Made by a program: the position numbers and the translations under genes
Shown: piece by piece, positions 15,989 through 24,510 of the stretch
Layout of the letters: each line of letters begins with the position of its first letter
Numbering within the stretch: position 1 is the stretch's first letter
The notes under the pieces: generated by a model
What the model was told of the DNA's origin: nothing
Seen by the model: only the letters and a program-made list of their open reading frames with translations
Database searches by the model: none
Assembly (NCBI GenBank): GCA_020354105.1
Contig: CP070642.1
Location: forward strand, 1,541,044-1,584,044
Direction of reading: 5' to 3'
DNA length: 43,001 bases
Source: Chloroflexota bacterium
Lineage (GTDB): Bacteria; Chloroflexota; Dehalococcoidia; GIF9; UBA5629

Positions 15989-17476
15989 CTATGAGGTCAC
16001 CTTTTCCAGCTCACGAAAGAAGGCTGGTCTAAGTGGGTCCCATCTACCCACCAGTCTGTCAAAGGCGGGCTGCGGGAAAGTCTGCTTGAATATTCTATAA
16101 TAGTACAACTCTTCCACTGAAGACAGGTAGGGATGGCCCTCTACCTTATTGAATTTCTCCAGTTCACTCTGAGATATTTCTTTCTCAGCTTGCGCACGCA
16201 TGATATAGGCTACTCCTGAACCCTGGGCGAAGAACCGCTTGGTTTGATAGATGATGTGGTCAGGTAGGCACCCCTCAAAGGCCTGCCGTAAAATCCATTT
16301 TCCGTTTTGCTCTTCCCCGTGAATCTTATGTTTTATCGGAATCTTCATACTGAAATCCATTACCTTTGAGTCGAGAAAAGGGGTACGGCTCTCATAGGAA
16401 TTTGCAGCATTCAGCCTGTCCAACCTCTGCAAGGCGGTATTATGAGCAACATTAATAAGTCTATCGACGATACTGGCGACTTCCTCGGGGTTATTCCCCT
16501 GTTTAAACTGGCCATCATACCCCGCAAAGAACTCGTCTGCACCTTCACCGGTGAGTACGCACTTGGTATGCGGGCTGACAAAACGTCCGGCGAGAAAATT
16601 AGCTATGGCACCATGAACACAGCTTTCCTCGTACATCTCCTGATGATGAATGGCTAGAGGTAATATCTCTTTAATCTCTTTTTCACCGAACATTAATATA
16701 TGGTGTTTGATGCCCAGATATTTAGTAACGTCCTTGGCCAGTGGTAGGTCCTGCCCTCCTTCCATGCTCACGGTAAAGCATTCGATATCGGCCTTTATCT
16801 CATGTGCCATATATGTTATCAGACTGCTGTCTAACCCGCCGCTCAGGAGTACCCCCCCCACCGCATTATCTTTCATGCGCTTTTCCACTGCTTCCATCAG
16901 AAGCTTGCGGACTGCCTTTTTGCCCTGCTCGTAGTTTTTGAATTCAGGAGTTTCTATAGCTTCAGATTTAAATTTCTGAAAGCCCAGTTCCTGCGAATAA
17001 ACATAGCCGGGTGGGAATTCCTTCACATCATCGGCTATACCTACCAGAGCCTTTGCCTCTGAGGCAAAGCATAGTCTGCCATCACTGTGCCCGTAGTAAA
17101 GAGGCTTTATACCGGCCCAATCGCGAGCCAGAATCATTTCACCACTATCTGATACGGCACAGGCAAAGTCTCCATCCAGCTTCTGGGCAAGCCCGGCGCC
17201 ATACTTAGCATACAAGTGCAGCACAGCCTCGGCGTCAGACATATTACCCTTCTCTGGATTATAGACACGCCCATCGAGGGTAACAGCTCTCTTGCCCTCC
17301 GATGCATAGTGCGAGACTGGCTTTGAGTTTCCTCCTACATTCAGTTCAAGGCATCCGATATGCACATCCCCATCCCGGTTCGTCCAGGTCTCATGCGGGC
17401 CTCTATACCTGATCTTGTCAAGTATTTGAGCTAACTCACCGTTGTCAGTCCCTAAAATTCCTGCGATTCCTGCCAC
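15989..17476 (-). CDS. asnB: Asparagine-synthetase-like ATP-dependent ligase without the glutaminase cysteine
   Basis: 495 aa. GTG start at 17476 with an AGGAG ribosome site about 8 nt upstream. The N-terminal class II amidotransferase domain begins M-A-G-I-A-G: alanine (codon GCA) replaces the catalytic Cys2. Other glutaminase motifs are also changed (LDGRVYN for NGEIYN; LELNVGG where RLSIID is usual). The C-terminal synthetase domain is intact: SGGLDSS PP-loop at 212-218, TGEGADEFFAGY at 309-320, ESRTPFLD and KRFFAQGSG. It should adenylate a carboxylate and couple it to ammonia or another amine, as in beta-lactam synthetase, which also lost the cysteine. It lies 33 bp after a corrinoid protein gene. 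Confidence 0.88.
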   Translation of the reverse strand: MAGIAGILGTDNGELAQILDKIRYRGPHETWTNRDGDVHIGCLELNVGGNSKPVSHYASEGKRAVTLDGRVYNPEKGNMSDAEAVLHLYAKYGAGLAQKLDGDFACAVSDSGEMILARDWAGIKPLYYGHSDGRLCFASEAKALVGIADDVKEFPPGYVYSQELGFQKFKSEAIETPEFKNYEQGKKAVRKLLMEAVEKRMKDNAVGGVLLSGGLDSSLITYMAHEIKADIECFTVSMEGGQDLPLAKDVTKYLGIKHHILMFGEKEIKEILPLAIHHQEMYEESCVHGAIANFLAGRFVSPHTKCVLTGEGADEFFAGYDGQFKQGNNPEEVASIVDRLINVAHNTALQRLDRLNAANSYESRTPFLDSKVMDFSMKIPIKHKIHGEEQNGKWILRQAFEGCLPDHIIYQTKRFFAQGSGVAYIMRAQAEKEISQSELEKFNKVEGHPYLSSVEELYYYRIFKQTFPQPAFDRLVGRWDPLRPAFFRELEKVTS

Positions 17477-17509
17477 AATTGCTCTCCTTTTCTAAATTTC
17501 AGAATGATT

Positions 17510-18202
17510 TTACTGCGCTCCTGCTTTCTGAAAAGAATCGAGTACATTGATGGCATGAAAACCATCAACACAGTAGGCATCAGCACCTATTTCCTTGGCA
17601 TATTCGTCCGAAACAGCTGCACCTCCGATCAATACCTTGACCTTGTCTCTGATTTTGCTTTGTTTCAATGCTTCGATTACTTCCCTCATGACCAGCATGG
17701 TAGTAGTCAGGAGAGCAGAAAGCCCTAAAAACTGCGTCTCCGACTCCTTGACAACCTCCACAATCTTTTCCGTGGGTACATCTATACCGAGGTCGACCAC
17801 TTCATAGCCAGCTCCTTTGAGGAGAACAGCGACAATGTTCTTACCGATATCATGGATATCCCCCTTTACTGTGGCTATGACGAATTTACCCTTCGTTTGT
17901 ACGTCGGAGGCTTCCAGGTGCGGTTTTAAGATCTCCATGGCTTCACCAACAGCTTCTGCAGAAGCTAACATGTCAGGGATGAAGTATTCTTTTTGGGCGA
18001 ATTTTTCGCCAACAACTTGCATGCCTGCAGTCAGGCCCTGGGTGATTATTCTCTCCAGAGGAATGTTATTGTCAAGTGCTGACTGCGTCAATTCCACAAC
18101 TCCTGGCTTTCCTGATAATGCTTCGTCTATTCCTTCATCATCAACTGTCCTTCTTCCCTGTATGACATTTTCCTTAAGTACGGCTATGATATCTTCAATC
18201 AT
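17510..18202 (-). CDS. Corrinoid (methyl-carrier) protein 2
   Basis: 230 aa. The N-terminal four-helix cap domain is followed by a Rossmann-like cobalamin domain with the base-off motif GDIHDIGKNI (D-x-H-x-x-G), LSALLTTT and IGGAAVSDEYA. It carries a methyl group on cobalt between an MttB-type protein and a methyl acceptor. It begins 3 bp after the MttB-like 2 stop codon, so these two are surely partners. It is a paralogue of the corrinoid protein at 19821-20513: same length, near-identical layout and a shared N-terminal ENVIQGR segment. Confidence 0.93.
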   Translation of the reverse strand: MIEDIIAVLKENVIQGRRTVDDEGIDEALSGKPGVVELTQSALDNNIPLERIITQGLTAGMQVVGEKFAQKEYFIPDMLASAEAVGEAMEILKPHLEASDVQTKGKFVIATVKGDIHDIGKNIVAVLLKGAGYEVVDLGIDVPTEKIVEVVKESETQFLGLSALLTTTMLVMREVIEALKQSKIRDKVKVLIGGAAVSDEYAKEIGADAYCVDGFHAINVLDSFQKAGAQ

Positions 18203-18204
18203 TG

Positions 18205-19746
18205 CTAGCTCCTTCCTTCATACACGTTTAGCCTGGGTAATAAGCCGGGAATCTCCTGAAATATCTTAGAGGTTGTAATCGAATCTATATGTTCTACAGG
18301 CTTTGCCAAAAGCTCATTCATTCTCTCGTAGGCTAGTGCGAACACATTATCGCTTGCCAGATCTCCTTCAAAAGGATAAGGTGGCGAGATCTCTCCGCTA
18401 CGCATAACGGGGCGAATGTGGCGAATGTACATCTTCTGAGGCGTTGCGACCACCTCTCTTATCTGCGTCAGGGTTTCAGAAATCTCCTTTTCGCCGATCA
18501 GCGCTGGCTTCAGTAAGAATTTGATCATCTGGAAATGGGCATCATCCAAGACTGCTTGGAGCAGGCAAAAGATGGCATTGCAATCAAGGAGGCCATAGGC
18601 ACAATGCAGAAACTGTGGTCCACTCAAAGTGACGACTAAATCTGAGAACAATCTCCCTATAGACGATTGCTGCCCCGGTATCTTGGCATCACAAACACCT
18701 GATGTAGAGTAGTTTGGTATCTTGTAGAACCTTGCCATTTGCACGCAATCGATGTTGTACTGGCTAGTTTCAACAGAACCGTATGAGTCACCAAGGGTGT
18801 CCATCCGTGCTCTTACTGGCACGCTCCCATAAAGAACCGGCGTCCCCTTATTTACCAGTTGGCTCAGCGTTATGCCAGCTAATACTTCAGCATTTATTTG
18901 AGCCATAATACCGGATTCCCTGATAGGAGCGCTGGTACCGGCTTGAGGTGACGATGAAACCACCACAGGCAGGCCTCTTCGACAAACCTCAATAAAAGTA
19001 TCTGTTGTATCCTCAACGAACTGTAAAGGGCTTTTTACTAAGCAGGTAATAAAGGAAATAATGGGGTTTTCCTTGAGCTGCTCTTTGCCCCCTACTATCA
19101 ACTCCGCCATCCTCACAACGTTGTCCAGTTGGTGCAAGCTAGTAAGTCCTGACATAACATGCTTGGTGGTATTATTCAAAGAGGCAAAGAACTTATTGAC
19201 GTCTTTGTTATCTTCCGTAATGTCTTTGTCTTGGATATTTACAGTACGAATGTAGCCATCCACAGTCTGCAGATGCTCACAGACATGGGCTGACTTGCAC
19301 AAGTCAGCAACTGTTCCGCGCCGGGGATGGAACTCAGGTACCCTAATCTCAGTAGCAGGCTCGGATTTTCTGACATAGGTTTGGAAATCAACGTCCAGCC
19401 AAGTATTCGTTTCAGAGCCGGTAATAAAGAATACCCGTGGCTCATCCCCTTTCATTACTAGGATATTTTCAAGGTTCCTTGCACCCAGCTTGACTGTCTT
19501 GTTTGTACTATCCACGGCACTGAGGACGAGTTCCTCGGGTATTCTTATCAGCCAGCTGGGATTATCTCCGGAGGAAACTGTTGTCACATCTGCGCCATTG
19601 CTGCGAAATATCTCCGCTGCATCCTTATTGAAAGATATTAGACCAGGATCACTTAGAATCTCCATGGAAGCGTGGTGAATCTGCTGTACCTGCTCATCGG
19701 TAATCCTTTCATAAGGCGTGCGCACTAAAATTCCTTCTCTGGGCAT
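18205..19746 (-). CDS. Divergent MttB-family (trimethylamine methyltransferase-like) protein 2
   Basis: 513 aa. The N-terminal helix pair (ERITDEQVQQIHHASMEIL) and the core segment FASLNNTTKHVMSG, with GTSAPIRESGIMAQINAEVLAGI and GTPVLYGSVP, place it in the MttB TIM-barrel family. Unlike MttB-like 1 and 4, its C-terminus lacks the GPGG...HT signature: the matching region reads ATPQKMYIRHIRPVMRSG. There is no amber codon, so it is a non-pyrrolysine member. These proteins demethylate (usually quaternary) amines onto Co(I) corrinoid. It sits between two corrinoid protein genes and has a GGAGG ribosome site. The substrate is unknown and may differ from the other paralogues. Confidence 0.85.
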   Translation of the reverse strand: MPREGILVRTPYERITDEQVQQIHHASMEILSDPGLISFNKDAAEIFRSNGADVTTVSSGDNPSWLIRIPEELVLSAVDSTNKTVKLGARNLENILVMKGDEPRVFFITGSETNTWLDVDFQTYVRKSEPATEIRVPEFHPRRGTVADLCKSAHVCEHLQTVDGYIRTVNIQDKDITEDNKDVNKFFASLNNTTKHVMSGLTSLHQLDNVVRMAELIVGGKEQLKENPIISFITCLVKSPLQFVEDTTDTFIEVCRRGLPVVVSSSPQAGTSAPIRESGIMAQINAEVLAGITLSQLVNKGTPVLYGSVPVRARMDTLGDSYGSVETSQYNIDCVQMARFYKIPNYSTSGVCDAKIPGQQSSIGRLFSDLVVTLSGPQFLHCAYGLLDCNAIFCLLQAVLDDAHFQMIKFLLKPALIGEKEISETLTQIREVVATPQKMYIRHIRPVMRSGEISPPYPFEGDLASDNVFALAYERMNELLAKPVEHIDSITTSKIFQEIPGLLPRLNVYEGRS

Positions 19747-19820
19747 CCGATACCTCCTTCTAAGATTTCAGCTTGGGTAGCGTTTAGAATTTAGGTGCTG
19801 TTTTTAAGCAAAGTCCTTGC

Positions 19821-20513
19821 TCACGCAGAACCAGCGTCGAATAGCGATTCCACTACCCGGACTGCATTAAAGCCATCTGCGCCATAACCATCTGCGCCTA
19901 TACTTTTAGCGAAATCCTCTGAGACGGGAGCTCCGCCTATGATTACCTTAACCTTGTCTCTTAATCCGGCATCATTAAGCGCCTGAATGACGTCTGCCAT
20001 GTTTGCCATGGTGCTGATAAGCAGCGCTGATAATCCTAGTAATTGAGGCTGTTCTTCTCTAACTGCCTCCACAATCGTCGAGGTATCGATGTCGTTTCCC
20101 AGGTCCTTCACTGTGTAGCCCGCACCTCGGAGCAGTATCGATACTATGTTCTTGCCAATGTCGTGTAGGTCTCCCTTCACAGTAGCTACGATTATCTTAC
20201 CCTTAGCCTTGATCCCGGTTCCGGCTAGATGAGGCTCCAAAATGTCCATAGCTGCTCCAACTGCTTGAGCAGCTGCCAACATATCCGGGATGAAATACTC
20301 CTTGGCCTCGAATTTCTGACCCACAATTTCCATACCCTTGGTAAGCCCTTTGCTAATTATGTCCTGGGGGTCTATCTTCTGAACCAGCGCTGCTTCAACG
20401 AGTTCAGTAACTCCAGGCTGACCAGCCATTCCTTCTTCGAAGCCCTCATCGTCCTTGGTAATTCTTCCCTGGATGACATTCTCTTGGATTAACTTTAATA
20501 TGTCTTCTGCCAT
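19821..20513 (-). CDS. Corrinoid (methyl-carrier) protein 1
   Basis: 230 aa with an N-terminal cap domain and a cobalamin domain carrying GDLHDIGKNI, GLSALLISTM and IGGAPVSEDFA. It accepts a methyl group from an MttB-type protein and donates it to tetrahydrofolate through MeTr. It lies 22 bp after the MeTr gene and 74 bp before MttB-like 2 in reading order, so it is likely the partner of MttB-like 1 and of the adjacent MeTr. A GGAGGACAAAA ribosome site precedes the ATG. It is paralogous to the 17510-18202 protein. Confidence 0.93.
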   Translation of the reverse strand: MAEDILKLIQENVIQGRITKDDEGFEEGMAGQPGVTELVEAALVQKIDPQDIISKGLTKGMEIVGQKFEAKEYFIPDMLAAAQAVGAAMDILEPHLAGTGIKAKGKIIVATVKGDLHDIGKNIVSILLRGAGYTVKDLGNDIDTSTIVEAVREEQPQLLGLSALLISTMANMADVIQALNDAGLRDKVKVIIGGAPVSEDFAKSIGADGYGADGFNAVRVVESLFDAGSA

Positions 20514-20535
20514 TTTTGTCCTCCAGTCTGCCTAC

Positions 20536-21345
20536 TTAGTCAACTATTTTGCCTTGCCTGTAGGCTTTGATATAACCTTTGCATAACGCATCTTTGCCTG
20601 TGAGCATGTCACTTATTCTGACCAAGCTCATAGCCTTGCCATCCAGCGGGTCAAGGATTGCCGCATCAAGGCCGGCATAGGCAGCCATCAGCAGAAAGGC
20701 GCGGTTCACCAGCTTTCTATTTGGCAAGCCGAAAGATATATTGCTCAGTCCCATTACCGTCTTTGCTTCAGGATAGCGAGCCTTTATCTGCTCTATCGTC
20801 TTCAGCGTTACAAGTCCTTGCCTAGAATCTACAGCTATGGGCAACACTAGAGGATCAAAGTATATCTGTTCCGCCGTCATGCCTATACCGGTCAAGTTTG
20901 TCAGTATTGCTTCACAGGCCTCCAATCGCCGCTCGACCGTATCTGGTATGCCCTCGGAGCCCATTGCCAGTGCCACCAGCAACGCCTTGCGTTTGGCTGC
21001 TAAAGGCCCGATGGATTCTAGCCTCTCAGGCTCCGCAGTGACTGAGTTGATCATCACCGTTTCGCCACTATAGTTGCCCAGAGCAACTTCAATGATACGT
21101 GGGACATCACTATCAATGGTGAGCGGTTTATCCGTAACCGCTTGGACCGTCTTTACCAGCCATTCAATGCTCTCTGTCTCCTGTCCCTGAGTACCCTGTC
21201 CAGCACCTACATTTACGTCTATAAAATCAGCTCCGGCTTCAGCCTGAGCCTTTGCCATACCTTCAATAAATTCTCTATCCCTTCCGGCAATTGCCTCAGC
21301 AACCGTCTTATTTGATGCATTGATACACTCCCCTATTACCAGCAT
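20536..21345 (-). CDS. Methyltetrahydrofolate:corrinoid methyltransferase (MeTr, pterin-binding), minus arm
   Basis: 269 aa, a pterin-binding TIM barrel of the AcsE/MtgA type. It opens MLVIGECINASNKTVAEAI; ADFIDVNVGAG carries the pterin-contact aspartate region, LTIDSD gives the next aspartate near residue 78, IYFDPLVLP the third, and GLSNISFGLPNR the catalytic asparagine. It moves methyl groups between methyl-corrinoid and tetrahydrofolate, linking the MttB reaction to the Wood-Ljungdahl methyl branch. Only 3 bp separate its start from the stop of MttB-like 1. It is a paralogue of the MeTr at 24511-25305, with a slightly longer loop after IDVN. Confidence 0.92.
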   Translation of the reverse strand: MLVIGECINASNKTVAEAIAGRDREFIEGMAKAQAEAGADFIDVNVGAGQGTQGQETESIEWLVKTVQAVTDKPLTIDSDVPRIIEVALGNYSGETVMINSVTAEPERLESIGPLAAKRKALLVALAMGSEGIPDTVERRLEACEAILTNLTGIGMTAEQIYFDPLVLPIAVDSRQGLVTLKTIEQIKARYPEAKTVMGLSNISFGLPNRKLVNRAFLLMAAYAGLDAAILDPLDGKAMSLVRISDMLTGKDALCKGYIKAYRQGKIVD

Positions 21346-21348
21346 ACC

Positions 21349-22788
21349 CTACTCCACAATTCCTTTAATCTCCGCCAGTACCTGGCTCCTTACCTCTGCA
21401 GGCAAGCTATACTTGTGCGCTGCGATTATCTCTTTCACCTGCTCCGAGGCTCTTTCCCACGTGCTTTTTCTGCCATTGTTTTCCCATTCTTCCCTGCTGT
21501 GCCTGTCGCTCAGGGAAGGTTGATAGTGCTCATTGCGCATAAAACGTCTGGTGTGTTTGGCTGCGATGAAATTGCCTCCGGGTCCGACTTCCTTGATGAG
21601 ATCGAAGGCCAGCGTGTCTTCGTTAACCTTTATACCTTCGACTGCCCTCATGACCATTCCCAGTATCTCATTGTCTATTACATACTTCTCGTAGCATACC
21701 GTCATGGCGAATTCCATTAACCCTGCGGCATCGTGAATGAAATTTGCGCCAGACAGCGCACAAAGTAGATTAGTAAGGGCCGACTCATAACCACACTGAG
21801 CATCCAATATCTTGGAGTCGGTCATACCGGCCGTGGCATAGAAGGGAAGCTTGTAGAACTGGGCCATCTGAGCGCCCGCTGCATTGATTAACCCCATCTC
21901 AATTGATCCAGCAAGGTATTTCAGGTCAGTAAGGTCGGTATTGGTGGCCACAGAGCCCAGCATAACCGGAGTTCCCGGGTTTACAACTTGTGTAAGCATT
22001 ACGCCCATCAGGGAGTCCACAGTCTGGATTGCCAGGTTCCCCGCAAGTGTAATAGGTGACGTTGCCCCACATAATGGCTCCGCCGGGCATGCCAGAGGCA
22101 CGCCGCTCTTGGCGATGGTCAACAATAGGTCACCATAGGTGCTGTCCATCTTAAGAGGGCTTATACTACAGGTTATCATGGATATAAGAGGACGTTCCCT
22201 GAGCTTTTCTGCAGAGCCTGTGATGAGTTCTGCCATCCTTATAACCTGTTTCACTCCGTCGATCGTATAAACGCCCCCCATGACATGCTTAGTTGTATTG
22301 TCCAGGCCGGTGAAGAAACGGTTGACGTCCACACAATCCAATTGAAGCTCAGTGGGATAGGTTGGCAGCAGGAAAAAATGGATGTTTTCAAGGCCGTCAA
22401 CCAGTCTAGCGATGTTTTTGAGGTCTTCAAGTATGGCAGATTGCTTCGTATCCGTATCCGGATGGTAAACGTAAAGTGCAGTGCCCCCTGTACCTGCGTA
22501 CACCCGCTGACCTCCCAAAGCAATATCATTCTTCTCTTGCTGCCCGCAGAGTTTGATCTCGGAGGGCGCTGTACTAATCAGTTCCATGACCCTATTCTCA
22601 GGCAAGCGTACCCGCCGCATTTCCCAGTCAACCTGAGCCCCAGCTTGCTCAAAGAGGTACAACGCAGTTTTTGAATTTACTTCGAATCCCACCTCCTCTA
22701 TAATCCGCATGGCAGTATGATGCACCATACCGATAGCCTCGTCTGTAAGAGGTTTGAAACTGCCTCCGGGCAATCCTCTTCGAATCAT
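21349..22788 (-). CDS. MttB-family corrinoid methyltransferase 1
   Basis: 479 aa from the ATG at 22788. I reject a longer reading that would overlap the previous gene: AGGAAGGAGG lies before this ATG (a rather long spacing) and the family normally starts close to this point. Signatures include LTDEAIGMVHHTAMRIIEEVGFEV, LDNTTKHVMGG, CGATSPITLAGNLA and GSVATNTDL, and near the end GPGGNFIAAKHTRRFM and SLSDRHSREEW. No amber codon interrupts it, so it belongs to the non-pyrrolysine MttB group that includes the glycine-betaine methyltransferase MtgB. The exact substrate is not readable. It is followed directly by MeTr and a corrinoid protein. Confidence 0.92.
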   Translation of the reverse strand: MIRRGLPGGSFKPLTDEAIGMVHHTAMRIIEEVGFEVNSKTALYLFEQAGAQVDWEMRRVRLPENRVMELISTAPSEIKLCGQQEKNDIALGGQRVYAGTGGTALYVYHPDTDTKQSAILEDLKNIARLVDGLENIHFFLLPTYPTELQLDCVDVNRFFTGLDNTTKHVMGGVYTIDGVKQVIRMAELITGSAEKLRERPLISMITCSISPLKMDSTYGDLLLTIAKSGVPLACPAEPLCGATSPITLAGNLAIQTVDSLMGVMLTQVVNPGTPVMLGSVATNTDLTDLKYLAGSIEMGLINAAGAQMAQFYKLPFYATAGMTDSKILDAQCGYESALTNLLCALSGANFIHDAAGLMEFAMTVCYEKYVIDNEILGMVMRAVEGIKVNEDTLAFDLIKEVGPGGNFIAAKHTRRFMRNEHYQPSLSDRHSREEWENNGRKSTWERASEQVKEIIAAHKYSLPAEVRSQVLAEIKGIVE

Positions 22789-22799
22789 ATGTGTATGCT

Positions 22800-23483
22800 C
22801 TACCTCCTTCCTAGACAATTGCGCTTGCTGCAAGTTCTGCATGGGTTGTAGGCCTCTATATCTGCGCAAGAGGGACCGATACCGACAATGCCGGATATTG
22901 ACTTCTGTGGGATCATTAGATATCCCGCGGTTAATCGGACTCCTACTGAGTCACTATCAATCAAGCGAAAAAGCTGTTTCTGTTGCCTTATGCTCCAATC
23001 ACAGTAGCCTGGGCTGAAACGCCGGCTGACACAAAGCCCTTTGACCGAGGCCATTTTTCTTATCTCAGCCTCCATCATTTCAGCCATTTGCTCAACAGCG
23101 CTTGACCCTACTGCATCCAGTACATAGGACTCAAGTATAAGCCCATCATCACCCAGACAAGTCGCCTTTTCTTCAAGTTTATTGCCTATTGTCACTAGAA
23201 AAACCCCGACTTGCTGACATTTTTCCAAGAGTCGCGCGATGACATGACTTCGGAACATGACGAAGTCTCCAATGAACACGTCCCTTTCCCGCACCGTGTC
23301 GATATTTTTAACAACATATGAATATGATGGTTTTATAATCTTTTTTACGAACTGAACATACTCATTGATTAAAGCGGCGATTCGAGGTGATGGCTCACAA
23401 TCACCTTTGTAGCCGATACGGCTTAAAACTTGTCGTTCGTCTACTTCGATTTCTAGTTGCACGGCTGAGGTTTTAGTAATCAT
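22800..23483 (-). CDS. Stand-alone MetH activation-domain-like protein (corrinoid reactivation)
   Basis: 227 aa from the ATG at 23483; a TTG at 23522 has no ribosome site and precedes the conserved region. SRRFSPGYCDWSIRQQKQLF contains the R-x-x-PGY AdoMet-binding motif of the methionine synthase activation domain (PGY at 158-160), followed by VRLTAGYLMIPQKSISGIVGIG. A cysteine-rich tail, CRTCSKRNC, ends the protein. In MetH this domain remethylates Co(II) cobalamin with AdoMet and an electron. Here it lacks the rest of MetH and opens the minus-strand methyltransferase operon, so it probably reactivates the corrinoid proteins or is a MetH subunit used elsewhere. Confidence 0.85.
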   Translation of the reverse strand: MITKTSAVQLEIEVDERQVLSRIGYKGDCEPSPRIAALINEYVQFVKKIIKPSYSYVVKNIDTVRERDVFIGDFVMFRSHVIARLLEKCQQVGVFLVTIGNKLEEKATCLGDDGLILESYVLDAVGSSAVEQMAEMMEAEIRKMASVKGLCVSRRFSPGYCDWSIRQQKQLFRLIDSDSVGVRLTAGYLMIPQKSISGIVGIGPSCADIEAYNPCRTCSKRNCLGRR

Positions 23484-23787
23484 GATGTCCCACAATGATT
23501 CAAAGTCAATACCCTCAAACAAATAGCTGCAAGGTGGATTACGTCAGGTGAGATATGAACGGCACAGAAGAGGTGGAGCAAAACTGGGTAGGGTTAAGGT
23601 ACGTAAATCACAAAAATATCAGCATACCTTGCCTTTCAACCATGTGTGACCATCTTTAATGTTAAGATATGCCACACCTTGTCAAAAATAAGAGAAGATA
23701 CCCCTCACCTAAATTAACACTCTGGTGCTTTGGGCTCTTTCCCGACGTGCATTAGTAACTATTTACTTGTTCTCCTGGATGCTGTAT

Positions 23788-23796
23788 ATTATATCA
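23788..23796 (-). promoter_or_regulatory. Extended -10 promoter candidate for the minus-strand methyltransferase operon
   Basis: TGaTATAAT on the minus strand (23796-23788). Transcription from near 23781 would give a leader of about 300 nt before the first start codon. Confidence 0.4.
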
Positions 23797-23810
23797 CATT
23801 GAATGCTGAT

Positions 23811-23838
23811 TTGCACCCTTCTCAATTGCCATTATAAT
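23811..23838 (+). promoter_or_regulatory. Promoter candidate for the SNase-fold gene
   Basis: TTGCAC (23811-23816) and TATAAT (23833-23838) with a 16-bp spacer, about 110 bp before the start codon at 23946. Confidence 0.5.
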
Positions 23839-23945
23839 AGCAGATGAACTGCCGGATCTTCGCCATTAACTCCAAAGGTTGCAGTTCTATTTAGCCACTA
23901 CGAATTGTGAGGTACAAATGGCCGCAGTATGCTTGCAAAGAGGAC

Positions 23946-24266
23946 ATGATGGAGACATTTAGGGTTGAAGCAGTTGTTGATGGGAACACGTTTGAGGTGT
24001 CTCCTCCCTGGGAATTGAGCGGAGAAACTGGAAATATTGTGCAAGCGATAGGCTACAATGCGCCAAAGAGTGGCAAGGGAGCAGTGGCTGCTGAACAAAG
24101 GCTTTCCATTCTTATGCAGAACAAGAATGTTGAATTAGAAGCACCGCAGGGCATAGAAGGCGGCAGATTGCTCTGCAAAGTGTACTTTCAGGGCATTAAC
24201 CTTGCAGATTATTTCAAAGCGTATAAAGAGCAGGATGATGAACCGATTGAAGAACTCGAGGAGTGA
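23946..24266 (+). CDS. Small staphylococcal-nuclease-fold protein with degenerate active site
   Basis: 106 aa from the ATG at 23946 (the next codon but one upstream context AGAGGA also fits an ATG at 23949; a GTG at 23907 is less likely). FRVEAVVDGNTFEVSPPW, then VQAIGYNAPKSGKGAVAAEQRLSILMQNKNVELEA follows the SNase/TNase fold. The catalytic set looks lost: DGNT for DGDT, Q for the arginine before the GxxAP segment, N-A-P-K for D-T/A-P-E. There is no signal peptide. It probably binds something rather than cutting nucleic acid. It stands alone between the two methyltransferase arms, so a regulatory or structural role there is only a guess. Confidence 0.6.
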   Translation: MMETFRVEAVVDGNTFEVSPPWELSGETGNIVQAIGYNAPKSGKGAVAAEQRLSILMQNKNVELEAPQGIEGGRLLCKVYFQGINLADYFKAYKEQDDEPIEELEE

Positions 24267-24391
24267 ACTAGATATTCTTTCCGGCACCACTGGGGGTCGT
24301 CAATCTCCCACACATACTTTCATGTCATCTGTGGCTTGTCAACAATTCTGTCCTAGTATGTGTCCTTTCTTGCTCATGCCCTGGTAAAAAA

Positions 24392-24421
24392 TTGCATTGA
24401 CTATTAGATTCCCAGTATAGT
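24392..24421 (+). promoter_or_regulatory. Weak promoter candidate for the plus-strand methyltransferase operon
   Basis: TTGCAT (24392-24397) and TATAGT (24416-24421) with an 18-bp spacer, about 90 bp before the MeTr start. An alternative TTGACT overlaps it. The rest of the 244-bp gap after the SNase-fold gene shows nothing I can name. Confidence 0.35.
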
Positions 24422-24510
24422 GATAATGCCTGGTAACATCGTCCAGACGACAATTATTTGTGGCATCCATAGTGCTGGCGTAAATATAGAATGCAAAAAG
24501 AGGGCCGATA

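Larger units (their letters stand above)
23484..23945. other. Divergent intergenic control region between the two arms of the methyltransferase island
   Basis: About 460 bp with no convincing reading frame. It holds candidate promoters on both strands (listed separately) and a possible TTGACA box on the minus strand at 23685-23680 with a poor -10 (TAACAT, 15-bp spacer). A loose inverted repeat AAGGTA...TACCTT (around 23604-23639) is present. No riboswitch that I can recognise. Confidence 0.5.

Noticed and set aside
22789..22869. 27-residue extension of MttB-like 1
   Set aside because: It would overlap the MetH-activation-like gene, and a Shine-Dalgarno sequence lies before the later ATG.
23891..23905. 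Possible cobalamin riboswitch (GCCACT motif before the SNase-fold gene)
   Set aside because: Only a short match to the B12 box; no surrounding conserved arms and the wrong position for either methyltransferase operon.
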